From: Pseudomonas chlororaphis subsp. piscium | GTDB taxonomy: Bacteria > Pseudomonadota > Gammaproteobacteria > Pseudomonadales > Pseudomonadaceae | Direction of reading: 5' to 3' | NCBI RefSeq assembly: GCF_003850345.1 | Contig: NZ_CP027707.1 | Coordinates: 3,534,001 to 3,598,000 of the forward strand | DNA: 64,000 nt | In this document: positions 1-8,275 of the stretch, one piece after another | Layout of the letters: each line of letters begins with the position of its first letter | Numbering within the stretch: the stretch's first letter is position 1 | Notes under the pieces: generated by a model | The model's database searches: none | What the model was told of the DNA's origin: nothing | The model's input: only the letters and a program-made list of their open reading frames with translations | Made by a program: the position numbers and the translations under genes

Positions 1-1134
1 GCCAAGAGCGAATTCCTCTCGCGCATGAGCCACGAACTGCGCACCCCGCTCAACGCCATCCTCGGTTTCGCCCAGTTGCTGGACATGGACTCGCCCAGCG
101 GCCAGCGGCCCCAGGTCGGGCATATCCTGCGCGCCGGCCAGCACCTGCTGACCCTGATCAACGAGGTGCTGGACATCGCCCGCATCGAGGCCGGGCACCT
201 GCCGCTAAATGTCGAGCCGATCGCCCTGGCCTCGGTGCTGCACGAGGCCCTGACCCTGGTTTCGCCGATGGCCACCGACGCCGGCATCCAGTTGGCCGCC
301 CTGCCCGCGCTGAATGAACGCAGCGGGGTGATCGCCGACCGCCAGCGGCTGATCCAGGTGCTGCTCAACCTGCTGTCCAACGCCATCAAGTACAACCGGC
401 CCCAGGGCCAGGTGCGGATCGCGGTCAAGGTCCTGGGCACCCGGGTCGAGGTGGCGGTCAGCGACACCGGCGCCGGCATTCCCCTGGAGCGCCTGGACCA
501 GTTGTTCCGGCCCTTCGAGCGCCTGGGTGCCGACCCGCGGGTGGAAGGCACCGGCCTGGGCCTGGCCCTGAGCAAGAGCCTGCTGGAGATGATGGACGGC
601 AGCCTGCGGGTGCACAGTTCGCCGGGCCAGGGCTGCTGCTTTACCTTGCAGATGCCCTTTGTCCAGGTGGCCGCGGCCGGCGCGCATCTGGCCCTGGAGC
701 AGCAGGCGCTGGAGCAACCGGTGTCGGTGCTGCCGGCCCGGGTCGAGACTGTGGAATACCGTGGCCAGGTGCTGTGCATCGAAGACAACCTGTCGAGCCT
801 GGCGCTGATCGAAACCCTGCTGCAACGCCGCCCCGGCATTCGCCTGCTGTCGAGCATGCAGGGCCAGATGGGCCTGGACCTGGCGCGCCAGCATGCACCG
901 CAGCTGATCCTGCTGGACGTCAGCCTGCCTGACCTGGAAGGCCTGGAGGTGCTGCGCCGGCTGCGGGAATCGCCGACCACCGCCAGTACCCCGGTGCTGA
1001 TGATCACCGCCGACGCCAGCGCCCTGACCCACCGCGCCCTGTTGCAGGCCGGGGCCACGGCGATCCTGACCAAGCCCATTCATATCCCGGCGTTTCTCGC
1101 CCACCTTGAGCAACATCTACCGGAGCCCGCATGA
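1..1134 (+). CDS. Hybrid sensor histidine kinase, C-terminal part (5' end outside window)
   Basis: The reading frame is open from base 1, so the sensor region lies upstream of the window. The visible part begins just before the phosphoacceptor box (SHELRTPLN, His about residue 11 of the fragment). It continues through the HATPase N box (LLNLLSNAIKYN), G1 (DTGAGIP) and G2 (GTGLGLALS), and ends in a receiver domain with the acidic pair in CIEDN, the Asp in LILLDVSLPD, the Thr in ITADAS and the Lys in LTKPI. It should autophosphorylate and pass phosphate to its own receiver and possibly to the next gene. Its stop overlaps the start of the following response regulator (ATGA), so the two are translationally coupled. 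The input signal cannot be judged. Confidence 0.93.
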   Translation, partial: AKSEFLSRMSHELRTPLNAILGFAQLLDMDSPSGQRPQVGHILRAGQHLLTLINEVLDIARIEAGHLPLNVEPIALASVLHEALTLVSPMATDAGIQLAALPALNERSGVIADRQRLIQVLLNLLSNAIKYNRPQGQVRIAVKVLGTRVEVAVSDTGAGIPLERLDQLFRPFERLGADPRVEGTGLGLALSKSLLEMMDGSLRVHSSPGQGCCFTLQMPFVQVAAAGAHLALEQQALEQPVSVLPARVETVEYRGQVLCIEDNLSSLALIETLLQRRPGIRLLSSMQGQMGLDLARQHAPQLILLDVSLPDLEGLEVLRRLRESPTTASTPVLMITADASALTHRALLQAGATAILTKPIHIPAFLAHLEQHLPEPA

Positions 1135-1583
1135 ACCACGATTTGCGCATCCTGATCATCGACGACCAGCGCCCCAACCTCGACCTGATGGAGCAGTTGC
1201 TGGCCCGCGAAGGCCTGCACAACGTGCTGAGCAGCACCCAGCCACTGCGCACCCTGGACCTGTTCAACAGCTTCGAGCCGGACCTGGTGATCCTCGACCT
1301 GCACATGCCCGAGTTCGATGGCTTCGCCGTGCTCGAACAGCTCAACCGGCGGATCCCGGCCGACGACTACCTGCCGATCCTGGTGCTGACCGCCGACGCC
1401 ACCCGCGACACCCGCCTGCGGGCCCTGGCCCTGGGCGCCCGCGACTTCATCAGCAAGCCGCTGGACGCCCTGGAAACCCTGCTGCGGATCTGGAACCTGC
1501 TGGAAACCCGCGCCCTGTACAAAGCCCTGCGCCAGCAGGTACCGGCGCAGCAGATCGAGCTGCTGCGCCGGCATCGGCAGTGA
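1131..1583 (+). CDS. Single-domain response regulator (REC, no recognised output domain)
   Basis: A 150-residue protein that is almost entirely a CheY-like receiver: IIDDQ at residues 9-13, phosphoacceptor Asp56 in VILDLHMPEFDG, Thr in VLTAD and Lys in ISKPLD. About 25 residues after the fold form a basic, Gln-rich tail with no recognisable DNA-binding or enzymatic domain. The start overlaps the stop of the upstream hybrid kinase by 4 nt. It is likely a phosphate sink, an intermediate or a protein-protein output module for that kinase. The target is unknown. The family call is firm; the role is inference. Confidence 0.9.
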   Translation: MNHDLRILIIDDQRPNLDLMEQLLAREGLHNVLSSTQPLRTLDLFNSFEPDLVILDLHMPEFDGFAVLEQLNRRIPADDYLPILVLTADATRDTRLRALALGARDFISKPLDALETLLRIWNLLETRALYKALRQQVPAQQIELLRRHRQ

Positions 1584-1597
1584 GTGGGTTGGCAGCC

Positions 1598-2857
1598 TTA
1601 GAGGTTGTACTCATCCAGCCTCGGCGAGTCGCCCACCTGCTCGATCGACTCGGAATCGATGTCCGGCAGGTTTTGCGGCTGGTAGCTCAGTTGGCTGCCC
1701 CACGGCTGGTCGCTGTTCAGCGGCCCCTTCAGCCGAGCGGCCACTGAGGCATGGACCCGGATTTTCTGTCCGTTTTCAGGGGTGGGAATCTCCCGCGACC
1801 GGGCTTTGCCGAACGGCGGCATCGAACCGTACTCAAGGGTTCGCTTGTGGGTCTTCGGGTTCCAGACCAGGCGTGGCACCCACTCGGCGATCAGCCAGTT
1901 GCGGGTCAGGGAATTGTGGGCCTGGGCCAGCGGATCCCGTAGCACCGAGGATGCTGGATAGAGTTCGGCGCGACAGGCTTCGGCATCGATGCTCAACCCG
2001 GCCTCCAGGCACTCGCCGATCATCCAGCGCAAGGCAATCAGCGCCAGCTGCGACTCGCCGACCGGGTAACCGCCGCCCACATCCGAATGCACGCCGGCGA
2101 ACCAGACCTGTTTCAGGTTCACCCCCTTGCCTTCTGCCCAGAGGTTCTGCCGGAAAAAGCTGCGGCGTTCGTCCAGGGACACCGCATGGCGGATGATCTT
2201 CACGTCCTCGTTCCTGCGGGTGTAGGGAACGATCAGCGGGTCATACACCCAGCCCACCGAACTCACGGTGTCGAACAGCCCGAGAAAGTGAATGCTCACC
2301 TTCCGGGCAAAGCTGCCCTTGAACGCCTCCATCAAGTCGAAGTCCGGCTTTTTATCCGCGCTCATGCGCCACCAGGTGTAACTCATGGCCCGTTGGCGAT
2401 TCGGTTTGGAATTATCAGCGGATCGCTGGCGAGTGGTCAGCAGTGACCAGGCAAAGTCCATCAACTGGGCCTGATGGGCCGGCAACAGGCCGATGGTATA
2501 CAGCAGCGCCGCCAGCACCCGCACCGCGTAGGAGCCGCGGGAGAAACCGAAAAGGAAAATCTGGTCGCCGTCCCTGTAGTTCTCCATCAGGAAGCGATAG
2601 GCATTGAGCACGTTGCGCTTGATACCCCAGCCGAACATCAGCCCGGCGATGCGCGACGGCACCTTCTGCCATTCGAACAGGGTTTCGCTGAGCCCGAAGG
2701 TGCCCACGCCCTGGTCGTAATAGGCCAGCAGCGTTTCGCTGTCCTTGGGCAGCGAGCGAAACAGCCGGACCACGTTGGTCGGCTCGTCACTGAAACGGTT
2801 GTTGGTGCCGTCGATGCAAACAATCAGCTGGCGCGCCTTGATCCTTGTGTTGTCCAC
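1598..2857 (-). CDS. DUF2235 alpha/beta-hydrolase domain protein
   Basis: The protein carries the DUF2235 signature: an N-terminal strand ending in IVCIDGTNN, then FLFGFSRGSYAVR with a GxSxG-type nucleophile elbow, and a later DVGGGYP loop containing a likely catalytic Asp. DUF2235 proteins include T6SS Tle1-type phospholipases, but stand-alone housekeeping members are also common. No vgrG, hcp, PAAR or immunity gene is adjacent, so an effector role is not supported here. I chose the GTG at 2857 (VDNTRIKARQ) because GAGGGA lies just upstream; the frame stays open to an ATG at 2929, whose extra 24 residues are low-complexity and unlike the family. It converges with the response regulator gene. 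Confidence 0.8.
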   Translation of the reverse strand: MDNTRIKARQLIVCIDGTNNRFSDEPTNVVRLFRSLPKDSETLLAYYDQGVGTFGLSETLFEWQKVPSRIAGLMFGWGIKRNVLNAYRFLMENYRDGDQIFLFGFSRGSYAVRVLAALLYTIGLLPAHQAQLMDFAWSLLTTRQRSADNSKPNRQRAMSYTWWRMSADKKPDFDLMEAFKGSFARKVSIHFLGLFDTVSSVGWVYDPLIVPYTRRNEDVKIIRHAVSLDERRSFFRQNLWAEGKGVNLKQVWFAGVHSDVGGGYPVGESQLALIALRWMIGECLEAGLSIDAEACRAELYPASSVLRDPLAQAHNSLTRNWLIAEWVPRLVWNPKTHKRTLEYGSMPPFGKARSREIPTPENGQKIRVHASVAARLKGPLNSDQPWGSQLSYQPQNLPDIDSESIEQVGDSPRLDEYNL

Positions 2858-3010
2858 GACCTGGTTCCCTCGAGAGTCGTCAAGTGAGGTTCCCGCGCGG
2901 CCAGTCGGCCAGGCGAGGACCGGTGTCACCCTACGTCCGTGTCATGACAACTGCTGCGGTAAAGCCTGAAGGGCTATCCAAGGCATAGCAGCATTAACGG
3001 CGCCCGGCCA

Positions 3011-3034
3011 TAAAAACCCCTCCACCGGGAGGGG
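3011..3034 (-). terminator. Rho-independent terminator of the porin gene
   Basis: Read leftward, a 7-bp GC stem (cccctcc/ggagggg, loop of 4) is followed by TTTTTA. It lies about 30 nt beyond the stop of the OprD-like gene. Confidence 0.75.
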
Positions 3035-3061
3035 CTGGTCACTGACAGGCCTTGCCTGGCC

Positions 3062-4405
3062 CTAGAACCTGCCGCCCAACGGATACTCGATCGCCAGCCG
3101 CAGCTGGTCGGCATCCAGTTCGGCCTGGGCCTTGTTGCCACGGTGCACGGCGTGGCGCAGGGTGACGGCGAGGTTTTTCGCCGGCCCGGACTGCACCACG
3201 TACTTGGCCTGCAGGTCGCGCTCCCAGTGCTTGCCGCCTTCGCCGTAGCCCAGCCAGGCGTAGCCGCCGCGCGGGTCCATGTGGCTGCCGTCGATGCCGC
3301 TGCCACGCACATACAGGGCGCTGAAAGTCAGGCCGGGAACCTGGTAGCCGGCCATGTTGAGGTCGTAGCGGGCCTGCCAGGAGGCTTCTTCGGGGGCATT
3401 GAAGTCCGACAGGGCCACCGCGTTACTGAGCAGGATCGCGCCGCGGGTGACGTAGTCGTAAGGCGTGTCGCCGTCGACCTTCTGGTAGCCCAGGCCAAAG
3501 CTGTGGGTGCCGCTCCTGTAGGTCGACATCAGGCTCCAGGTGGTGTTGTCGATGCGCCCGGACAGGGCCTTGCCGGTGTCCTGGGTGCGGTACAGGTTGA
3601 AATCGAACGTCAGGTCCTGGCCCTGGCTCAGCGGCAGGTTGTAGAGCGCGCCAAGGTACTGCTGGCGCCAGGTGTCTTCGTACAAGGCGCTGAACAGGCT
3701 GGCGTTGAGGCCCTTGATCGAGGTGTTGCGCACGCCGATCAGGTCGAAGCTGTCGCCCTGCTTGCCGTTGGAATAATTGACCACGAAACCCTGGTCGTGG
3801 CTGCTGGCGTTACGGTCGGTGCTTTCGTTGAAGTGGCCGCCGTACAGCGTGGTATGGCTCAGTTCGCGGCTGGTGAGGAACCAGCCGGTGGCGGTCTCGG
3901 GCAGCAGACGGCTGTCGGAGGAACCGAACACCGGGGTCTTGACCCGCTGCTCGCCGTAGCGCAGTTCGGTGGAGGAAAAACGCAGCTTGGCCACCGCGCC
4001 GCCACGGCTGAATTCATCCTTGGGATGGCCGTCGTTGTCCACCCCCAGCAGCCGCGCCTTGCCGGCCCGGCCACCGCCGCTGTCGAGTTTCCAGCCGGAA
4101 TAGACGTGGGCATCCAGGCCGAAGCCGAGCGTGCCCTGGGTGAAACCGGAGCTGTAGTCGGCCATCAGGCCGTAAGCCCACTCCTGCGCCAGGTCGCTGC
4201 GTTCGGCGCGGGGTTTGTAGGCATTGCGCGCGCCGTTGCTCAAGGAACCGTGCTCATAGTCGCGACGGTCGTAGAGGCTGCGGTTGAACAGGCTCCACTG
4301 GCTGTCTTCGATAAAACCCTTGGCATTGTCCTGCTCCGCGGCCAGCGCGAGCAGGCTCTGGCCTCCCAATGCCAACAGCAGGGTGTGTCGGGTCAAGGTC
4401 TTCAC
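3062..4405 (-). CDS. OprD-family outer membrane porin
   Basis: Family features: a signal peptide (VKTLTRHTLLLALGG..LLALAAEQ), a mature N terminus with a FIEDSQWSLFNRSLYDRR-like motif, repeated amphipathic strands, the GGHFNESTDRN stretch typical of OprD paralogues, and a C-terminal Phe for BAM-dependent insertion. The length (447 residues from the chosen start) fits OprD porins that form substrate-specific channels for amino acids or aromatic acids. I chose the GTG at 4405 because it has a GGGAG upstream and begins the signal peptide; the frame extends to an ATG at 4474, which would add 23 unlikely residues. The specific substrate cannot be read from sequence. Confidence 0.93.
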   Translation of the reverse strand: MKTLTRHTLLLALGGQSLLALAAEQDNAKGFIEDSQWSLFNRSLYDRRDYEHGSLSNGARNAYKPRAERSDLAQEWAYGLMADYSSGFTQGTLGFGLDAHVYSGWKLDSGGGRAGKARLLGVDNDGHPKDEFSRGGAVAKLRFSSTELRYGEQRVKTPVFGSSDSRLLPETATGWFLTSRELSHTTLYGGHFNESTDRNASSHDQGFVVNYSNGKQGDSFDLIGVRNTSIKGLNASLFSALYEDTWRQQYLGALYNLPLSQGQDLTFDFNLYRTQDTGKALSGRIDNTTWSLMSTYRSGTHSFGLGYQKVDGDTPYDYVTRGAILLSNAVALSDFNAPEEASWQARYDLNMAGYQVPGLTFSALYVRGSGIDGSHMDPRGGYAWLGYGEGGKHWERDLQAKYVVQSGPAKNLAVTLRHAVHRGNKAQAELDADQLRLAIEYPLGGRF

Positions 4406-4486
4406 TGTCGAACTCCCGAAAATCGATAAATGGCGGGCGATATCAGGCAGTGCGCCGCTGTACGGGCGCACCACCGGGACCCCAAC

Positions 4487-5701
4487 TCAAAGGTATTTGA
4501 GGATCGCGATATCGCGGCGACGCTGCTTGAGGCCTGCGAACCAGCGCGTCGGGAAGAACAGCAGCACGCCGAGGATCAGGCTCCACAGCCAGACCCCGGA
4601 CAGGTTGTCGAAGCCGTAGTAAGTGCCCTGGTTGGCGCCCCAGATGGCCACGGCCACCAGGTACATGGCCTTGAGCACGTACAGGTGCAGCAGGTAGAAG
4701 AACATCGGCGCGCCGCCGTAGATCGCCAGTTGCGCGGTCGACCAGCGTTCCTGGACCTTCTCGAAGTACGCCAGGAGGATCAGCCCCAGGCCCAGGGTCG
4801 GCATCAGGAACATCAGCGACGGCGGGTATTTCTTGGCGCTCATGAAGCTCATGAAGGTGCGCAGCGCATCGCCGGTCTGGACCCAGGGCTTCTCGCCGTA
4901 GACGTTCAGGTAGCGAATGAACACGAACGCCACCAGCAGGCCGACGCCGACCTTGAGCAACCGCGAAATCCGCGCCGCCGGTTGCATGTCCTTGCCGAAC
5001 CACGGGCCGATGGCCCAGCCCAGCAGGATCACGCCGATCCACGGCAGCACCGGGTACGTGGTGCGGGCCCGGGTGAACTCGGTGATGTCGATGAACACCC
5101 GCTGGTGCAGGATCGACCAGGGCACGAAGAACGGCGACTCGGGGCCCACCACCACGTCATCCAGCAGGTTGTGCCCGGCGACTATGGCCACCCCCAGCAC
5201 GATCAGCCAGCCGCGTTTGAAGTGCAGCAAGCCGGCCAGCACGATCATGCAGATACCAATGCACCAGATCACCTGCAGCCACAGGGTCTTGGGCGGGAAC
5301 TCGGCGTTCCAGGCAAAACACACGAAGGTCAGTTCGAGGAACACCAGGAACAGGCCGCGCTTGAGCAGAAACACCGAGGTTTCCCCGAGGCTGTGTTTCT
5401 GGCTGTAGAGCCAGGCCGACAGGCCGGTGAGGAAGATGAACACCGGCGCGCAGATCTCACTGAGCAGGCGGGTGAAATACAGGTCCGGGGTCACGCTCAG
5501 GGCGTCGATCGGGTCGGTGACCTGGCGATGCAGGAGGAAGGTCTCGCGCACGTGGTCCACCAGCATGCACAGCATGACGAAGCCGCGCAGGGCATCGATC
5601 GCCAGCATCCGCGTATTGGCCTTGGCCACGCTGCCCGCCAGCGCAGGGGACGCAACGCCCGCCTGCCCTGCCAATCCAGTAGAAAGAGTCATATCAGTCA
5701 C
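4487..5701 (-). CDS. DUF1624 / heparan-alpha-glucosaminide N-acetyltransferase-like membrane protein
   Basis: A 404-residue polytopic inner membrane protein with about ten hydrophobic segments. After a roughly 30-residue Ala/Gly-rich cytoplasmic N terminus comes RMLAIDALRGFVMLCMLVDH, the signature of the DUF1624/YeiB-like acyltransferase superfamily (the Asp-Leu-Arg-Gly pair and the buried His). Members are thought to move acetyl or other acyl groups across the membrane; the substrate is unknown. It lies between the porin and the DUF4198 gene on the same strand, with gaps of about 70-80 nt, so co-transcription is possible. Confidence 0.82.
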   Translation of the reverse strand: MTDMTLSTGLAGQAGVASPALAGSVAKANTRMLAIDALRGFVMLCMLVDHVRETFLLHRQVTDPIDALSVTPDLYFTRLLSEICAPVFIFLTGLSAWLYSQKHSLGETSVFLLKRGLFLVFLELTFVCFAWNAEFPPKTLWLQVIWCIGICMIVLAGLLHFKRGWLIVLGVAIVAGHNLLDDVVVGPESPFFVPWSILHQRVFIDITEFTRARTTYPVLPWIGVILLGWAIGPWFGKDMQPAARISRLLKVGVGLLVAFVFIRYLNVYGEKPWVQTGDALRTFMSFMSAKKYPPSLMFLMPTLGLGLILLAYFEKVQERWSTAQLAIYGGAPMFFYLLHLYVLKAMYLVAVAIWGANQGTYYGFDNLSGVWLWSLILGVLLFFPTRWFAGLKQRRRDIAILKYL

Positions 5702-5770
5702 TCATGTTGAAGGTCGTTAAGCCTGGGCAACCCTCTGTCGCCGACACGGCACAGGGGTCGGGGCAGCGGG

Positions 5771-6559
5771 TCAGGATTGCTTTTTCAAGCGCGCGACTTC
5801 CGAGGCCGGCAGCGTTGCAGGCGCCCGTGGCAACGGCGGCTTGCCCTGTGGCTGGTGGAACGACAGCGTGGAACTGAAGCTCTTGAGGTCGTAGGCCTCG
5901 GCCTGGCTGTCCGGGCCCTGGCGAGTGCCCGGGGTGCGGTCCTTGTATTCGGCGGCCACCACATAGGTGCCCTGCCACGGCAGCGCGAAGCTGACCTTGC
6001 CGTCCTGGTCGCTGGTCTGGGTGAAGACCTCGCCGGAGCCGGTTTCCAGGATCACTTCCTGGGCGGCCAGCGGCTTGAGTTCATAGAACACCTGGAACTG
6101 CGCCTTGCCCGCGGCGGCCACGCCGGTGGGGACGATGTCCAGCGCCAGTTCCGGCTGGCGCGCGCGCAGGTCGCCGACCCAGCGGGTGGCGGGCGTCCAA
6201 TGAGTCTTGAGGGTCTTGCCGCCTTCATGCAGGTCGAAGAGCGGATACTGCGAGTCCTGCGCCAGCAGGCTTTCATCGGCCTTGGGCTGATGGTCAACGC
6301 TGAACGACTGGCGTTGCAGGCCCAGGCTCAGACCCAATGCCGGGGCCGGCAGCGGATTCGCCGCCGACCAGCCCTTGAGCTGGCGGAAGCGATCGAGGCC
6401 ACCGGGGGTCACTTCCAGCATGTTCTTGTCGTACTCGCCGTAATACAGCGTCAGGGGCTGCCCCGGCGTGTGTTCGTACCAGATCTGGTGAGCCTGGGTA
6501 CCGCTGGCCAGCATCAGCGCGCCCAGCCCTATCAAGGTATTTGCCGTACTCATTCGCAT
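5771..6559 (-). CDS. DUF4198-like periplasmic protein
   Basis: An N-terminal signal peptide (MRMSTANTLIGLGALMLASGTQA) is followed by HQIWYEHTPGQPLTLYYGEY, which matches the start of DUF4198/NikM-like periplasmic proteins, where the first mature His can bind metal. The rest is beta-rich, with a carboxypeptidase-regulatory-like segment (DQDGKVSFALPWQGTYVVAA). DUF4198 proteins are often tied to metal or TonB-dependent uptake, but no receptor is adjacent here. I chose the ATG at 6559, which has AAGGAG about 10 nt upstream; the frame stays open for about 50 further residues that lack signal-peptide character. A second ATG two codons later is possible. Confidence 0.75.
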   Translation of the reverse strand: MRMSTANTLIGLGALMLASGTQAHQIWYEHTPGQPLTLYYGEYDKNMLEVTPGGLDRFRQLKGWSAANPLPAPALGLSLGLQRQSFSVDHQPKADESLLAQDSQYPLFDLHEGGKTLKTHWTPATRWVGDLRARQPELALDIVPTGVAAAGKAQFQVFYELKPLAAQEVILETGSGEVFTQTSDQDGKVSFALPWQGTYVVAAEYKDRTPGTRQGPDSQAEAYDLKSFSSTLSFHQPQGKPPLPRAPATLPASEVARLKKQS

Positions 6560-6987
6560 CGTGTTGCGCTCCTTTGTGCTCTCATTCAACGAATCGCCGC
6601 CCCCGCTCTGATGGCGTTGAACTTCCCGGGGAGACGATGCGCACCTACCACTGGCTGGCATTACAGCGCAGGCCGTTCTGTGCTTTGTTCCGATTTGCCG
6701 CGGCACAAGCCCGTTGCCTGCTGTTTTCTCAAGGCAAACAGCGATTTATGCGGTGTGCGCCAGGCTGAAGCATCTAGGGGTAAACGGTGCGTGGATTGTC
6801 CGATCGGGGTGCACGCGAGGCCTGCATGGCCGGTGTCGCTTGCTTGCGCGTAACCCGCTGTGCACTCACCGGCCAGGCAAAATGGCCGGCCCAGACGCAA
6901 GCGCGCCCGGTGAGAGGCGCGCGCATGAGTGATTGATCAGACGGCAAAATGTTATCAGATAACATTTCATTTTGAGAGAAGAACGAG
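6560..6987. other. 428-nt intergenic region
   Basis: No convincing gene is visible; the short frames here have no family resemblance or ribosome-binding site. The region should hold the promoter of the DUF4198-DUF1624 block reading left. At its right end it contains a near-perfect AT-rich palindrome, listed separately. Confidence 0.6.
6947..6967. promoter_or_regulatory. 21-bp AT-rich palindrome next to the lrp-like gene
   Basis: AAATGTTATC-A-GATAACATTT is a perfect 10-bp inverted repeat around one base, ending 20 nt beyond the stop of the Lrp-family gene. It is AT-rich and followed by TTTTG on the minus strand, so it could be a weak terminator. Its symmetry and spacing fit a dimeric repressor operator for the leftward genes equally well. 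Confidence 0.5.
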
Positions 6988-7476
6988 TCAGTGGCGCAAT
7001 AATTTACGCAGGGGCACGCCGTCTTTGAGGACCGGCGACTTGATGACGATGTAGCTGAAGTACTTCGAGATACCGATGTTCTTGTCCAGCAGGCTTTCCA
7101 CCACCTCCTGATAATGCTGGATGCTGCGGGTCATGAACCGCACCAGATAGTCGTAGCCGCCGCTGATCAGATGACACTCCAGCACCTCGTCCACCAGGCG
7201 GATATTGGACTCGAACTTGGCGAAGTCCTCGCGCTTGTGGTCGCTCAGGGTGATCTCGGTGAACACCGTGACCGAGTCGGTGATCTTGGCCAGGTTCAGG
7301 TGTGCCTTGTAGCTGGAAATGTAGCCGGCCGATTCCAGGCGCTTGACCCGCTGCAGACACGGACTGGCCGACAACCCCACGGCGTCGGCGAGGCTGACAT
7401 TGGTCATGCGTCCGTCTTTTTGCAGCTCAACCAAGATGTTGATATCAATACGGTCCAGTTTGACTAAACCTTCCAT
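6988..7476 (-). CDS. Lrp/AsnC-family transcriptional regulator
   Basis: A 162-residue protein with the classic layout. The N-terminal winged HTH begins KLDRIDINILVELQKDGR and contains SLADAVGLSASPCLQRVKRLE, the conserved recognition-helix region. A C-terminal RAM ligand-binding domain follows, including HLISGGYDYLVRF. Lrp-like proteins bind amino acids and commonly regulate adjacent amino acid catabolic or transport genes. Its position beside gabT, HAD and the opine-type operon suggests local control of GABA/amino acid use (inference). It lies 43 nt downstream of the HAD gene on the same strand and may share its transcript. Confidence 0.93.
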   Translation of the reverse strand: MEGLVKLDRIDINILVELQKDGRMTNVSLADAVGLSASPCLQRVKRLESAGYISSYKAHLNLAKITDSVTVFTEITLSDHKREDFAKFESNIRLVDEVLECHLISGGYDYLVRFMTRSIQHYQEVVESLLDKNIGISKYFSYIVIKSPVLKDGVPLRKLLRH

Positions 7477-7519
7477 CGTTTACCTCTTGATTGCTGTGGG
7501 ATGCAATCGACAAGCAAGA

Positions 7520-8179
7520 TCAGCGCCGTAACGACGCCTGATGCTGGGCCACCAGGTCGGCCATGCTGTTGATGCAGTAGTCGGCGGCGCAGGGTTGCGG
7601 GTTGCGGCTGCCGGCACGGCAGATCAGGCACAGGCCCGCCGTCGCTTGCGCCGCGGCGGCCGGCGGCCGGGTCACCTGGAGGATGTCCTGGGCCCGCAGG
7701 TCGTTGTCCGCCAGCCACTGGCGATCCTGCAACGGCTGGCTGGCCAGGGAGATGAAATCGTCCTGGGCGATCCCCAGCCGCTCGCACAACAGCGCGCGAT
7801 CCTCGGCATCGCGATCGCCCTGCACCAGCAGCCGATAGAACTTGCGCAGGTACAGCATCGCCCCCGGTGCATCCTCGAACAGAGACCAGCCCGCCACCGA
7901 ACGGGCGAAGCTCATGCCCTCCTCCCAGGACGCCTTCAGGCCCCAGCGTTCGGCCAGCTGGCGATGGGCGAAACACAGCAGGCCGCTGAACCCCAGCTCG
8001 GCGAAGCGCGGGTACAGGCCCCGCACCGTCTCGGCGAACTCGCCCAGCACCTGCTCCTTGTCCGGTTGCCCACGGCGACTGTCGAGCAAGGGTTGCAAGG
8101 CCGCCCAGACCCCCGAGTCACGGTCCACCAGGACCGCGTCGCAGTCGATCAGCAACGCACGATAATCAGTCAGCCCCAT
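7520..8179 (-). CDS. HAD-superfamily hydrolase
   Basis: A 219-residue protein with HAD motif I near the N terminus (LLIDCDAVLVD, the two Asp being nucleophile and acid/base), a helical cap around residues 20-100, and a C-terminal core. Motifs II-IV are weak: the expected S/T-containing strand reads RLLVQGDRD, and an acidic DD occurs in GIAQDDFISL. It may be a diverged phosphatase or dehalogenase-like member. It sits between gabT and the lrp-like gene on the same strand (96 nt and 43 nt gaps), suggesting a linked role. No substrate can be named. Confidence 0.75.
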   Translation of the reverse strand: MGLTDYRALLIDCDAVLVDRDSGVWAALQPLLDSRRGQPDKEQVLGEFAETVRGLYPRFAELGFSGLLCFAHRQLAERWGLKASWEEGMSFARSVAGWSLFEDAPGAMLYLRKFYRLLVQGDRDAEDRALLCERLGIAQDDFISLASQPLQDRQWLADNDLRAQDILQVTRPPAAAAQATAGLCLICRAGSRNPQPCAADYCINSMADLVAQHQASLRR

Positions 8180-8275
8180 GGCGTGTACAGCCTCCTATGA
8201 TGCGTTCCATCGATCCATGCTCCAAAAATGCCCATCGGTGGCGCCCGGCAGCCCGGCGCCGACCGGGGCATCAGC

